The position numbers were made by a program, and so were the translations under genes. Below, piece by piece: positions 1-8,412 of a stretch of 64,000 bases of DNA; position 1 is the stretch's first letter, and each line of letters begins with the position of its first letter. The notes beneath the pieces are model-generated. The model was not told the origin of the DNA, made no database searches, and worked only from the letters and a program-made list of their open reading frames with translations. The DNA lies in the NCBI GenBank assembly GCA_963766605.1, contig CAVYAT010000007.1, positions 558,001 to 622,000 of the forward strand, in the 5' to 3' direction. Source of the stretch: AC-49 sp963766605. GTDB lineage: Bacteria; Actinomycetota; Thermoleophilia; Solirubrobacterales; Solirubrobacteraceae.

Positions 1-1
1 G

Positions 2-715
2 GCCGGGGCGATCCTGGTGCGGACGCTGTCGCTCATCGAGAGCAAGATCCGCCCCGGCGTGACGACCGGTGAGCTCGATGCCGCGGCCGAGAAGTTCATC
101 CGCTCCCAGGGCGGCGAGCCGGCGTTCAAGGGCTACCGCGGCTTTCCGGGGTCGATCTGCGCGTCGCCCAACTCGATGGTCGTCCACGGCATCCCCGGCC
201 GCTACAAGCTCGACCGCGGAGACGTGATCTCGATCGACGTCGGCGTCGTCAAGGACGGCTGGGTGGCCGACGCGGCACGGACGTTCCCGGTCGGCCCGGT
301 GACACCGATCGCGACCAAACTCCTCGACGTCACCAAGCGGTCGCTGTTCGACGCCGTGGAGCAGTGCGTGCCCGGCAACCGGCTCGGCGACATCTCGCAT
401 GCCGTTCAGACGCGCATCGAGTCCGAGGGGATGTCGGTCGTGCGCACGCTGGTCGGCCACGGCATCGGTCGCGCGATGCACGAGGACCCGCAGATCCCCA
501 ACTTCGGGCCGCCGCACCGCGGGCCCAAGCTCGAGGAGGGCATGGTGCTCGCCGTCGAGCCGATGACGACCGCCGGGCGCCATCCGGTGCGGATGGGCGA
601 CGACGGCTGGTCGATCTTCTCGCAGGACGGCTCGCTGACCGCCCACTTCGAGTTCACGATCGCGGTCACGGGCGACGGGCCGCGGGTGCTGACCCCCTGG
701 CACGAGGCCGACTAG
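2..715 (+). CDS. map: Methionine aminopeptidase type I (5 prime end outside the window)
   Basis: Removes the initiator methionine from nascent proteins using a dinuclear metal centre. The reading frame is open to the left window edge and the first bases already encode the family helix before the KIRPGVTT segment, so the true start lies upstream; the GTG at position 17 is internal. Counting from that GTG, the five metal ligands are D74, D85, H148, E181 and E212, with the substrate histidine in VVHGIP at residue 57. All catalytic residues are present. It precedes rpmJ as in the spc/alpha operons of many bacteria, but infA, which usually sits between them, is absent. A GC palindrome follows the stop codon. 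Confidence 0.97.
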   Translation, partial: AGAILVRTLSLIESKIRPGVTTGELDAAAEKFIRSQGGEPAFKGYRGFPGSICASPNSMVVHGIPGRYKLDRGDVISIDVGVVKDGWVADAARTFPVGPVTPIATKLLDVTKRSLFDAVEQCVPGNRLGDISHAVQTRIESEGMSVVRTLVGHGIGRAMHEDPQIPNFGPPHRGPKLEEGMVLAVEPMTTAGRHPVRMGDDGWSIFSQDGSLTAHFEFTIAVTGDGPRVLTPWHEAD

Positions 716-724
716 AGGCGCGTG

Positions 725-740
725 CGCGCCCGCGGGCGCG
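725..740. terminator. Possible terminator hairpin after map
   Basis: A perfect 16-base GC palindrome (arms CGCGCC and GGCGCG around CGCG) follows the map stop codon and is trailed by AGTTT. It could end transcription of the upstream operon. The T tract is short, so this is weak. The remaining 716-870 spacer holds no gene; it is too short for infA. Confidence 0.35.
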
Positions 741-870
741 AGTTTGGTACCTTTTGAGGTCGCGCGCCTTGCGGCGTTTTCGCGTGCGTGCGCTCCGTGA
801 CGCGGTAGCGGCAGCCAAAACGGCGGCCAGAGCCGGGTCGCTGGATCACAGACTTTGCAGAAAGGGCTCG

Positions 871-984
871 ATGAAGGTCAGACCGTCGGTCAAACCGATG
901 TGCGAGAAGTGCAAGATCATCCGGCGTCACGGCCGGGTTCTCGTCATCTGCCAGAACCCGCGCCACAAGCAGAAGCAGGGGTGA
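871..984 (+). CDS. rpmJ: 50S ribosomal protein L36
   Basis: A 37-residue protein of the large ribosomal subunit. It is the zinc-ribbon (C+) version: C11, C14, C27 and H32 form the metal site. The start ATG has AAAGGG a few bases upstream, and the N-terminus MKVRPSVKPMCEKCK is canonical. It is separated from map by 155 bp rather than by infA, so it probably has its own promoter in that spacer, although I cannot point to a clear one. The stop codon lies within the AGGGGTGA sequence that can serve as Shine-Dalgarno for rpsM. Confidence 0.97.
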   Translation: MKVRPSVKPMCEKCKIIRRHGRVLVICQNPRHKQKQG

Positions 985-991
985 ACATCTG

Positions 992-1375
992 ATGGCTCGT
1001 ATCTCCGGGATCAACATCCCGCTCAACAAGCGCGTCGAGGTCGGCCTGACGTACATCTACGGCATCGGCCGGTCGTCGTCCAACAACATCCTGGCCGAGC
1101 TCGGTATCAGCCCGGACACCTATGTCCGTGACCTGACCGAGGACGAGGTCGCCAAGCTGCGCGACCGGATCGACAACGACCTGACGGTCGAAGGCGATCT
1201 GCGCCGCGAGACGTCGCAGAACGTCAAGCGCCTGATGGAGATCGGCTGCTACCGCGGGCTGCGTCATCGCCGCGGCCTGACCGTCCGGGGCCAGAACACC
1301 AAGACCAACGCCCGCACGCGCAAGGGCCCCAAGAAGATGCAGGTCGCGGGCAAGAAGAAGGCGACCAAGAAGTAA
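992..1375 (+). CDS. rpsM: 30S ribosomal protein S13
   Basis: A 127-residue S13. The N-terminal MARISGINIPLNKRVEVGLTYIYGIG helix-hairpin region and the C-terminal lysine-rich tail that contacts the P-site tRNA are both present. The 7-nt gap after rpmJ holds the spacer of an AGGGGTGA Shine-Dalgarno. Its TAA stop shares the final A with the ATG of rpsK (TAATG), implying translational coupling. Confidence 0.98.
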   Translation: MARISGINIPLNKRVEVGLTYIYGIGRSSSNNILAELGISPDTYVRDLTEDEVAKLRDRIDNDLTVEGDLRRETSQNVKRLMEIGCYRGLRHRRGLTVRGQNTKTNARTRKGPKKMQVAGKKKATKK

Positions 1376-1770
1376 TGCCAGCACCGAAGAGGCCGCGGTC
1401 CGGCCGGCGCAAGCCGAAGAAGAACATCCCCGTGGGCCAGGCCCACATCAAGACGTCTTTCAACAACACGATCGTGTCGCTGACCGATCGCGAGGGCAAC
1501 GTGATCGCGTGGGAGTCTGCCGGCGGCGCCGGCTTCAAGGGCTCGCGCAAGTCGACCCCGTTCGCCGCGCAGGTCACCGCCGACGCCGCGGCCCGCAAGG
1601 GCATCGAGCAGGGCCTGCAGAAGGTCGAGGTCTACGTCAAGGGCCCGGGCTCGGGTCGCGAGACGGCGATCCGCTCGCTGCAGGCCGCCGGCCTCGAGGT
1701 CACCGGCGTGCGCGACGTCACCCCGCAGGCACACAACGGCTGCCGCCCTCGCAAGCGGCGGAGGGTCTAG
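1375..1770 (+). CDS. rpsK: 30S ribosomal protein S11
   Basis: A 131-residue S11 of the 30S platform. The family segments HIKTSFNNTIVSLTD, the GFKGSRKSTPFAAQ stretch and the C-terminal AHNGCRPRKRRRV tail are intact. It starts on the last base of the rpsM stop codon and is followed 4 bp later by rpsD, keeping the conserved alpha-operon order S13-S11-S4-alpha-L17. Confidence 0.98.
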   Translation: MPAPKRPRSGRRKPKKNIPVGQAHIKTSFNNTIVSLTDREGNVIAWESAGGAGFKGSRKSTPFAAQVTADAAARKGIEQGLQKVEVYVKGPGSGRETAIRSLQAAGLEVTGVRDVTPQAHNGCRPRKRRRV

Positions 1771-1774
1771 TTCG

Positions 1775-2395
1775 ATGGCACGCGATACCGGTCCCCAGTG
1801 CAAGCAGTGCCGTCGTGAGGGACAGAAGCTGTTCCTCAAGGGCGAGCGCTGCCTGACCGACAAGTGCGGCGTCGAGCGTCGCGGCTACCCGCCCGGCGAC
1901 CACGGCCGCGGCCGTCAGCGCCAGTCGGAGTACCGCGTCCAGCTGCGCGAGAAGCAGAAGGCGCGCCGGTACTACGGCGTGCTCGAGAAGCAGTTCCGCC
2001 TGTACTACGACAAGGCCTCGCGCCAGCCCGGGATCACGGGCGAGAACCTGCTGACGCTGCTGGAGTGCCGTCTCGACAACGTGCTGGTGCGACTCGGCTT
2101 CGCGGCGTCGCGGCGCCAGGCTCGTCAGCTCGTCAGCCACGGCCATTGGACGGTCAACGGCCGCAGGGTCGACATTCCCAGCTATCAGGTGCGCGACGGC
2201 GACGTCATCGCGGTGAAGGCCGGAACGGGCGCTGACGGCGTCATCCGCGACGCGACCGAACTGACCGCACAGGTCCCGGCCTGGCTCCAGGCCGATCACG
2301 ACGCGCTCACCGCCAAGGTGCTGCGCAAGCCGGAACGGCGCGAGATCACCGCGCCGGTGCAAGAGCAGCTCATCGTCGAGCTGTACTCCAAGTAG
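1775..2395 (+). CDS. rpsD: 30S ribosomal protein S4
   Basis: A 206-residue S4, primary 16S rRNA binder. The N-terminal zinc finger is of the four-cysteine type (C9, C12, C26, C31), matching the C+ version of L36 in the same operon. The S4 RNA-binding domain follows (about residues 95-155, with RLDNVLVRLGFAASRRQARQLV). S4 is the classical translational repressor of the alpha operon in other bacteria; no specific regulatory structure is identifiable here. Confidence 0.98.
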   Translation: MARDTGPQCKQCRREGQKLFLKGERCLTDKCGVERRGYPPGDHGRGRQRQSEYRVQLREKQKARRYYGVLEKQFRLYYDKASRQPGITGENLLTLLECRLDNVLVRLGFAASRRQARQLVSHGHWTVNGRRVDIPSYQVRDGDVIAVKAGTGADGVIRDATELTAQVPAWLQADHDALTAKVLRKPERREITAPVQEQLIVELYSK

Positions 2396-2499
2396 ACGCT
2401 TCACCGGCGGTGCACCGCGCGAGTTCGCGCGGCGCCGCGACACCGGCGCGCTCCGCCAGCGCGACGGACGAGATACACGACAAACAAGTCAGGACCCCG

Positions 2500-3480
2500 A
2501 TGCTCGACTTCCAGATCCCCCGCATCACCAACGAGACCGTTCAGGAAGATCGCGGCTCGTTCGTCATCGAGCCGCTCGACCGCGGCTTCGGTTACACGTT
2601 CGGCAACTCGCTGCGGCGGGTGCTGCTCAGCTCGCTGGCCGGAGCGGCCGTCACGAGCGTCCGGATCGAGGGGGTCGCGCACGAGTTCTCGACGATCAAG
2701 GGCGTGACCGAGGACGTGACCGACATCGTCCTGAACCTCAAGGGCGTCGTCTGCAAGATGCACTCCGACGCGAGCGAGATCGAGGCCCCGCTGGTCGTCA
2801 CCGGCCCGGGCGAGATCACGGCCAAGGACATCGACCTGCCGGCCGGCGTCGAGATCCTCAACCCGGACGCCCACATCGCGACGCTCGAGAAGAAGACCAA
2901 GCTCGAGCTCTACCTCACGATCGGCCGCGGCCGCGGCTACCGTCCCGCCGAGGAGAACAAGTCACCCGATCAGCCGATCGGCGTGATCCCGATCGACTCG
3001 ATCTTCTCGCCCGTGCGGCGCGTCGCCTACGCCGTCGAGCAGGCGCGCGTCGGCCAGCGCACCGACTACGACAAGCTCACGCTCGACATCGAGACCGATG
3101 GCTCGATCGAGCCGGGCGCGGCGCTGCGCGAGGCCTCGGAGATCCTGATCTCGCAGCTGGCGATCTTCACCGACGCCGACCGCATCGAGGAGCTGCGAGC
3201 CGGCCCCGGTGGCCAGCTCGAGCCGGCGCTGTCCAACGCGCTCAACGGCGGCGGCGGCGCGGTCGGCCCGGGCGGCCCGATGCACGACATCCTGATCGAG
3301 GAGCTCGAGCTCGGCGTGCGGTCCTACAACTGCCTCAAGCGCGCGGGCATCCAGACGGTCGGCGACCTGATCACGAAGTCCGAGGGCGAGCTCAACGCAA
3401 TCCCCAACTTCGGCAAGAAGTCGATCGACGAGGTCATCGAGACCCTGCACTCACGCGGACTCGATCTGCGCCAGGATTAG
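2500..3480 (+). CDS. rpoA: DNA-directed RNA polymerase alpha subunit
   Basis: A 326-residue alpha subunit. The N-terminal domain (about 1-230) contains the dimerisation segment FGNSLRRVLLSS; a glycine-rich linker (about 255-265) leads to the C-terminal domain with IEELELGVRSYNCLKRAGI and the helix-hairpin-helix ending GLDLRQD. I chose the ATG at 2500 because AGGA lies 7 bases upstream and MLDFQIP is the family start; the frame is open 30 codons further upstream to 2410. The 104-bp spacer after rpsD carries no other gene. Confidence 0.98.
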   Translation: MLDFQIPRITNETVQEDRGSFVIEPLDRGFGYTFGNSLRRVLLSSLAGAAVTSVRIEGVAHEFSTIKGVTEDVTDIVLNLKGVVCKMHSDASEIEAPLVVTGPGEITAKDIDLPAGVEILNPDAHIATLEKKTKLELYLTIGRGRGYRPAEENKSPDQPIGVIPIDSIFSPVRRVAYAVEQARVGQRTDYDKLTLDIETDGSIEPGAALREASEILISQLAIFTDADRIEELRAGPGGQLEPALSNALNGGGGAVGPGGPMHDILIEELELGVRSYNCLKRAGIQTVGDLITKSEGELNAIPNFGKKSIDEVIETLHSRGLDLRQD

Positions 3481-3485
3481 GCCCG

Positions 3486-3839
3486 ATGCGCCACCAGAAG
3501 ACTCGCCACAAGCTCAGCCGCAGCGCCTCGCATCGCAAGGCGCTGCTGGCGAACCTGTGCAAGGAAGTCATCGAGCACGAGCGGATCAAGACGACCGAGG
3601 CCAAGGCCAAGGCGGTCAAGCCCGAGGTCGAGCAGCTGATCACGCTGGCCAAGCGCGGCGACCTCCACGCTCGCCGCCAGGCGCTGAGTGCGCTCGGCCA
3701 GGACAAGTTCGCCGTCCACAAGCTGTTCGAGGAGGTCGCGCCCCGCTACGTCGACCGCCCCGGCGGCTACACCCGCATCCTCAAGCTCGGCCCGCGCCGG
3801 TCTGACTCGACGGAGATGGTTTTTCTCGAGCTGGTGTGA
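3486..3839 (+). CDS. rplQ: 50S ribosomal protein L17
   Basis: A 117-residue L17, last gene of the operon. Canonical start MRHQK and core segment LSRSASHRKALLANL, ending in the GGYTRILKLGPRRSD block. The last 59 bp overlap the 3 prime end of the opposite-strand DUF559 gene, so the two transcripts converge and overlap. Confidence 0.98.
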   Translation: MRHQKTRHKLSRSASHRKALLANLCKEVIEHERIKTTEAKAKAVKPEVEQLITLAKRGDLHARRQALSALGQDKFAVHKLFEEVAPRYVDRPGGYTRILKLGPRRSDSTEMVFLELV

Positions 3840-4714
3840 GGAGGCGCGACAGCGTCTCGATGATCCCGTCGGGATCGTCGCGCAGCCGGGTGGCGGTGAA
3901 GCGGATGACGGTGTAGCCGGCGAGCCGCAGCATCTCGTCGCGGAGCCGGTCGTCCTCGAAAGCGCGCCTCGTGAGGTGGGTGGCTGCGCCGTCGATCTCG
4001 ACGATCAGGCGCTGCACCAGCCAGACGAAGTCGACCTCGAAGCCCTCGATGAGCTGGTTGGCCCGGGGGCGGGGGAGGTCCGCGTCGGCGACCAACGCCA
4101 TGAATCGACGCTCGGCTTCGCTTCGCGGTCGGGGGTCGTCCTGCCGGGCGGCGATCGCTCGCCCGAGGGCGCCGACGCCCTTGTGCCCCGGGCATCGAAG
4201 AAGGGCGGCCTCGATCGCTCGCAGATCGAACAGGCGCAGAATCTCCGCTTCGTGGACCGCGGCCCGCAGCCTGGCGTCGCTCAGCTCGGTGGCAAGGTCG
4301 AGGAGCGTGCGCGACGGCGTCGTGAGCCGGACGCGGTCACTCGTGCAGAGGTCGTCCGCTGTGAGCCAACCGGTCCGGTGGGGCCACCAGGCCGTGGCCG
4401 CTTGCGATGTGACGTGTGGAGACCACGTGCACCGGCCCGGCTCCACGGACGAAGCCCCAATGCTGACCGGCGGACCGCCGAGCGACCGCGCCGTGCGGTT
4501 CGGTGGCGAGGCTGGCGGCAAGACGTTGCGCCGGCGGCGAGAGACGCGACAGGCCGATCGCCAGGACTTTTGGGTGCACGATGCGCATGTGCCCCGTTGC
4601 GACGCGGTGGCGCACCATGTGCCGGTTGACGCCGAGGGCCTCGAGCTGCGCGCGGCTCACGACTCCGTGCTGGCTCGCCGCGAGCTCGGCGGCGAGCCGG
4701 TCCGGTGAAGTCAT
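3781..4714 (-). pseudogene. AbiEi-like antitoxin/DUF559 nuclease-fold protein, frameshifted
   Basis: Two reading frames on the minus strand join into one protein of about 310 residues. The first part (4714 down to about 4384) holds an AbiEi-type winged-helix segment (MTSPDRLAAELAASQHG, then VNRHMVRHRV). The second part (about 4380 down to 3781) holds TTPSRTLLDLA and a DUF559 domain of the Vsr/PD-(D/E)XK fold with the acidic pair in VDFVW and VEIDG. The frames meet at the GGGG run 4380-4383; removing one G restores GLVA-HRTGWLTADDL. Proteins of this composite type are abundant in Actinobacteria, usually as orphans of unknown role. It may be a pseudogene or a sequencing error. No good ribosome-binding site is seen before ATG 4714. 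Confidence 0.75.
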
Positions 4715-4809
4715 GAATGTGAGTCCAGAGTCACGCTCAGTGACGCTAGAGCGCGACCGCATGCGTGGGACACGGCGTTCGTGACAAATGGCCATCAGAA
4801 TCCGCGCGG

Positions 4810-5559
4810 ATGACGCAAGGGTTCGTGACGAAACTCACGCTCGAGTACGTAGGCACCGACTTCGCCGGGTGGGCGCGGCAGCCGGGCCGGCGCACCGTGC
4901 AGGAGGAGGTTGAGCGGGCGCTTCAGACGATCCTGCGCGAGCCGGTCCAGACCACGGTTGCCGGCCGCACCGACGCCGGCGTCCATGCGCTCGGCCAGGT
5001 CTGCTCCTACCCGCACGAGGCCCTGGACCCGCGCTCCCTCAATGCCCTGCTCCCCAGCGACGTGGCGGTCCTCACCTCGGAGCCCGCGCCACCAGACTTC
5101 GACGCGCGCCGTGACGCGGTCGCACGCACCTACGCCTACCGCGTGCTCGTCCGCCGCGCCCGCAGCGCGCTCGAGCACCAGCGCTCGTGGTGGTGGCCCG
5201 GCCGAGAGCTCGACCGCGACGCCCTGGATGCCTGTGCGAGCGCGCTGCCCGGCAGCCATGACTTCACCGCCTTCACACCGAGCGACACCTACCACCAACG
5301 TTTCGAGCGCGAGGTGCTCGGTGCCCACTGGGAAAACGAAGGTGAGGTGCTGACATTCACCATCACCGCCGACACGTTCATGCGCTCGATGAACCGCATC
5401 CTCGTCGGCACGATGCTCGAGGTCGCGAGCGGCCTGCGCAGCGTCGAGCAATTCCGCGAGCTGCTACACGGGCGCCCGCGCTCGGACGCCGGGGCGACCG
5501 CGCCGCCCCACGGCCTCTACCTCACGTCGGTCTCCTACCCGGCCCCCAATACCCTGTAG
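4810..5559 (+). CDS. truA: tRNA pseudouridine(38-40) synthase TruA
   Basis: Isomerises uridines 38-40 in the anticodon arm of tRNAs. About 249 residues. The catalytic aspartate is D55 in AGRTDAGVHALGQ; the N-terminal LEYVGTDFAGWARQPG and the later FMRSMNRILVGTMLEV segments are typical. Start choice is uncertain: ATG 4810 is used, but GTG 4825 just before TKLTLEY is the usual family start, and the frame is open to 4765. It follows the alpha operon, as in many Gram-positive genomes, although a frameshifted gene on the other strand intervenes. Confidence 0.95.
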   Translation: MTQGFVTKLTLEYVGTDFAGWARQPGRRTVQEEVERALQTILREPVQTTVAGRTDAGVHALGQVCSYPHEALDPRSLNALLPSDVAVLTSEPAPPDFDARRDAVARTYAYRVLVRRARSALEHQRSWWWPGRELDRDALDACASALPGSHDFTAFTPSDTYHQRFEREVLGAHWENEGEVLTFTITADTFMRSMNRILVGTMLEVASGLRSVEQFRELLHGRPRSDAGATAPPHGLYLTSVSYPAPNTL

Positions 5560-5566
5560 CCCGACG

Positions 5567-6388
5567 ATGCGAGTACTGCTCACCAACGACGACGGGATCG
5601 ACGCCAACGGCCTGCAGACGCTGCGCCGTGCGCTTGCCGAGGTTCCCGGGATCGAGCTCGCGGTCATCGCCCCGGACGGCAACCGCAGCGCCATGGCGCG
5701 CTCGATCACGACGAGGCGCCCGCTCGCCGTCGCCCGCATCGACTTCGGCGACGGCACGGTCGGCTACGCGACCGACGGGACCCCGGTCGACTGCGTGCGC
5801 CTGGCCGGTCTCGGCGTCGTCGACGGCTTTGAGCCGGACCTGGTCGTGTCGGGCATCAACCACGGCGCCAACCTCGGCGACGACATCACCTACAGCGGCA
5901 CGGTCGCCGCGGCGCTCGAGGCGATCATCCTCGGACTGCCGGGGATCGCGGTCTCCCAGCAGTCCGACAAGCGCGAGATGGACTTCCGCCTCGGCGACCG
6001 CTTCGCGTTCGACACCGCGGCACGCTTCACGGCGCGGATCGTGGAGGAGCTGTCAGGCGTGCCGCTGCACCCGGGCACGCTGCTCAACATCAACGTGCCG
6101 GCCGGCGAGCCCCAGGGTGTCGAGGTGACGACACTCGGCAAACGGATCTACCGCGACGAGCTCAAGCACACGACGACCGACGACGACGGCCGCGACGTCT
6201 ACTGGGTCTACGGCGTCGATCCGGGCTACCACGACGAGCCGGGAACCGACCTCGCTGCGGTCGCCGCCGGGCATGTGTCGGTGACGCCGATCCACTTCGA
6301 CCTCACCCACCACGACGGCCTCGACGCCCTCGTCGAGCACGACCTGTCGCGCTTCCTGGCGCCGCCCGCTCGGGAGCGGGACGAGTGA
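5567..6388 (+). CDS. surE: 5 prime/3 prime-nucleotidase SurE
   Basis: A 273-residue divalent-metal nucleoside monophosphate phosphatase. The N-terminal MRVLLTNDDGIDANG carries the metal-binding D8-D9 pair, NRSAMARS and SGINHGANLGDDITYSGTVAAALE complete the active site. It begins 8 bp after truA. Its stop overlaps the GTG of ligA in a GTGA tetranucleotide, so truA-surE-ligA look like one transcription unit with coupled translation. Confidence 0.97.
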   Translation: MRVLLTNDDGIDANGLQTLRRALAEVPGIELAVIAPDGNRSAMARSITTRRPLAVARIDFGDGTVGYATDGTPVDCVRLAGLGVVDGFEPDLVVSGINHGANLGDDITYSGTVAAALEAIILGLPGIAVSQQSDKREMDFRLGDRFAFDTAARFTARIVEELSGVPLHPGTLLNINVPAGEPQGVEVTTLGKRIYRDELKHTTTDDDGRDVYWVYGVDPGYHDEPGTDLAAVAAGHVSVTPIHFDLTHHDGLDALVEHDLSRFLAPPARERDE

Positions 6389-8412
6389 CGGCGGCCGCCG
6401 CGACGAAGCGCGCGCAGGAGCTGCGGCGCGTCCTCAACCATCACATCCACCGATATCACGTCCTCGACGACCCCGAGATCGCCGACGACGAGTACGACGC
6501 GCTGTTCGACGAGCTCAAGGCGCTGGAGGAGCAACGCCCCGAGCTCGTCACGCCCGATTCGCCGACGCAGCGCGTCGGCTCGGCGCCCGTCTCGTCGCTG
6601 ACCAAGGTCACCCACGAGCTGCCGATGCTGTCGCTGGCCAACGCGCGCTCGGCCGACGAGATCCGCGCGTGGGTCGCGCGGATGACCGGCCACCTGGCGC
6701 GTGAGGGCATCGAGAGTCCCGGGTTTCGCTACGTCGCCGAGCCGAAGATCGACGGGCTGGCCATATCGCTGCTGTACCGCGACGGGGTACTGGAACGCGG
6801 TGCGACGCGCGGCGACGGCGAGACCGGCGAGGACGTGACCCACAACCTGCGCACGATCCCGACGATCCCGCTGCGGATCGACATCGCCAAACCACCGCGC
6901 CTGCTTGAGGTCCGCGGCGAGATCTACATGTCGCTGCCCGACTTCGCCGCGCTCAACGAGCGCCGTGCCGAGGCCGGGCTGTCGACGTTCATGAACCCGC
7001 GAAACTCGGCCGCCGGCACGATTCGCCAGCTCGACCCGGCGCTGACGCGCGAGCGGCCGCTGAGCATGTGGTGCTACGGGATCGGCGCCGCCGACGGCAT
7101 CGCCTTTGACTCGCACTGGGAATCACTTCAGTGGCTGCGCGAGCACGGCTTCCGCGTCAACGGCGACGTCAAGCGCCTCGACAGCGAGGACGCGGTCGTC
7201 GAACAGTGCCTGGAGTGGGAGCAGCGCCGCGGCTCGCTGGACTTCGAGATCGACGGCGTCGTCGTCAAGGTCGACCAGTTCGAGCTCCAGCGCCGCCTCG
7301 GCGTCGTCGGCCGTGACCCGCGGTGGGCGATCGCATGGAAGTTCCCGCCGACGACGAAGGTGACCACCCTCAAGGACATCGCGTGGAACGTCGGCAAGTA
7401 CGGCGACCTGCACCCGTTCGCGGTGCTGGAGCCGATCGGGATCGCCGGGGTGACGGTCAAGCTCGCGACGCTGCACAACGAGGAGGACCTGGCGCGCAAG
7501 GACATCCGTGTCGGCGACGAGGTGATCGTCCTGCGCGCGGGTGACGTCATCCCGCAGGTCATCTCGCCCGCTCCCCATGCGGTCGAGCGCGCCGGCCGCG
7601 CCGACCCGCCGGCGCCGCCGAAGAACTGCCCGATCTGCGGCACAAAGACCATCAAGAACGAGGGGTCGGTCTTCACCTACTGTCCCAACCGCCAGTGCCC
7701 AGGGCGCCGCTGGCAGCTGCTCAAGCACTTCGTCTCGCAGGGCGCGATGGACGTCGAGGGGCTGGGGGAGAAGCAGGTCAGCCAGCTGCTCGATGCAGAG
7801 CTGATCAAGACCGCGGGTGACTTCTACCGGCTGACGGTCGAACAGCTGCTCGAACTCGAGGGGTTCGCCCAGATCAGTGCGCAGCGGCTCGTCGACTCGA
7901 TCGCCGCCTCCAAGGAGCGCCCGTTCGGCCGGGTGCTGTTCGCGATCGGGATCGAGGGCGTCGGGTCGGTCACAGGGCGCAACCTGGCCCAGCACTTCCG
8001 CACGATCGATGCCCTGGTCGAGGCGTCGGCCGACGACGTCGCCGGCGTGCCGGGCATCGGACCGATCGTCGCGGGGCTGATCGCCGAGCAGCTGACCGAC
8101 GACGACATGCGCGCGCTGATCGCCGACCTGCGCGCGCTGGGCCTGAACTTCGCGCAGGAGGGCGCGCCGCCCGGTGAGGGTCCGCTGGCCGGCAAGTCGC
8201 TGGTACTCACCGGCACGCTGCCGGAACTGACGCGCGAGCAGGCAACCGAGCGAATCCTCGCCGCCGGCGGGCGCGTCGTTTCGAGCGTGTCGAAGAAGAC
8301 CGACTACGTCGTCGCCGGTGCGAGCCCCGGCTCGAAGCTCGAGAAGGCCGAGCGGCTCGGCGTCGACGTCGTCGACGAGGCGGGGCTGCTGGCGCTGCTC
8401 ACGGGGCCGTGA
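6385..8412 (+). CDS. ligA: NAD-dependent DNA ligase LigA
   Basis: A 675-residue replicative ligase. The order is Ia domain (HRYHVLDDPEIADDEYD), adenylation domain with the nucleotidyl-lysine K121 in KIDG, OB fold, a four-cysteine zinc finger (CPICG and CPNRQCPG), helix-hairpin-helix repeats and a C-terminal BRCT domain (LAGKSLVLTGTLPELTREQA). It starts at a GTG that overlaps the surE stop. The last 14 bp overlap the 3 prime end of the convergent carboxypeptidase gene. Confidence 0.98.
   Translation: MTAAAATKRAQELRRVLNHHIHRYHVLDDPEIADDEYDALFDELKALEEQRPELVTPDSPTQRVGSAPVSSLTKVTHELPMLSLANARSADEIRAWVARMTGHLAREGIESPGFRYVAEPKIDGLAISLLYRDGVLERGATRGDGETGEDVTHNLRTIPTIPLRIDIAKPPRLLEVRGEIYMSLPDFAALNERRAEAGLSTFMNPRNSAAGTIRQLDPALTRERPLSMWCYGIGAADGIAFDSHWESLQWLREHGFRVNGDVKRLDSEDAVVEQCLEWEQRRGSLDFEIDGVVVKVDQFELQRRLGVVGRDPRWAIAWKFPPTTKVTTLKDIAWNVGKYGDLHPFAVLEPIGIAGVTVKLATLHNEEDLARKDIRVGDEVIVLRAGDVIPQVISPAPHAVERAGRADPPAPPKNCPICGTKTIKNEGSVFTYCPNRQCPGRRWQLLKHFVSQGAMDVEGLGEKQVSQLLDAELIKTAGDFYRLTVEQLLELEGFAQISAQRLVDSIAASKERPFGRVLFAIGIEGVGSVTGRNLAQHFRTIDALVEASADDVAGVPGIGPIVAGLIAEQLTDDDMRALIADLRALGLNFAQEGAPPGEGPLAGKSLVLTGTLPELTREQATERILAAGGRVVSSVSKKTDYVVAGASPGSKLEKAERLGVDVVDEAGLLALLTGP

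Noticed and set aside
885..895. Copy of the GACCGTCGGTC dyad core
   Set aside because: It lies inside rpmJ and encodes conserved residues (RPSV); there are no extended arms, so it is coincidental.
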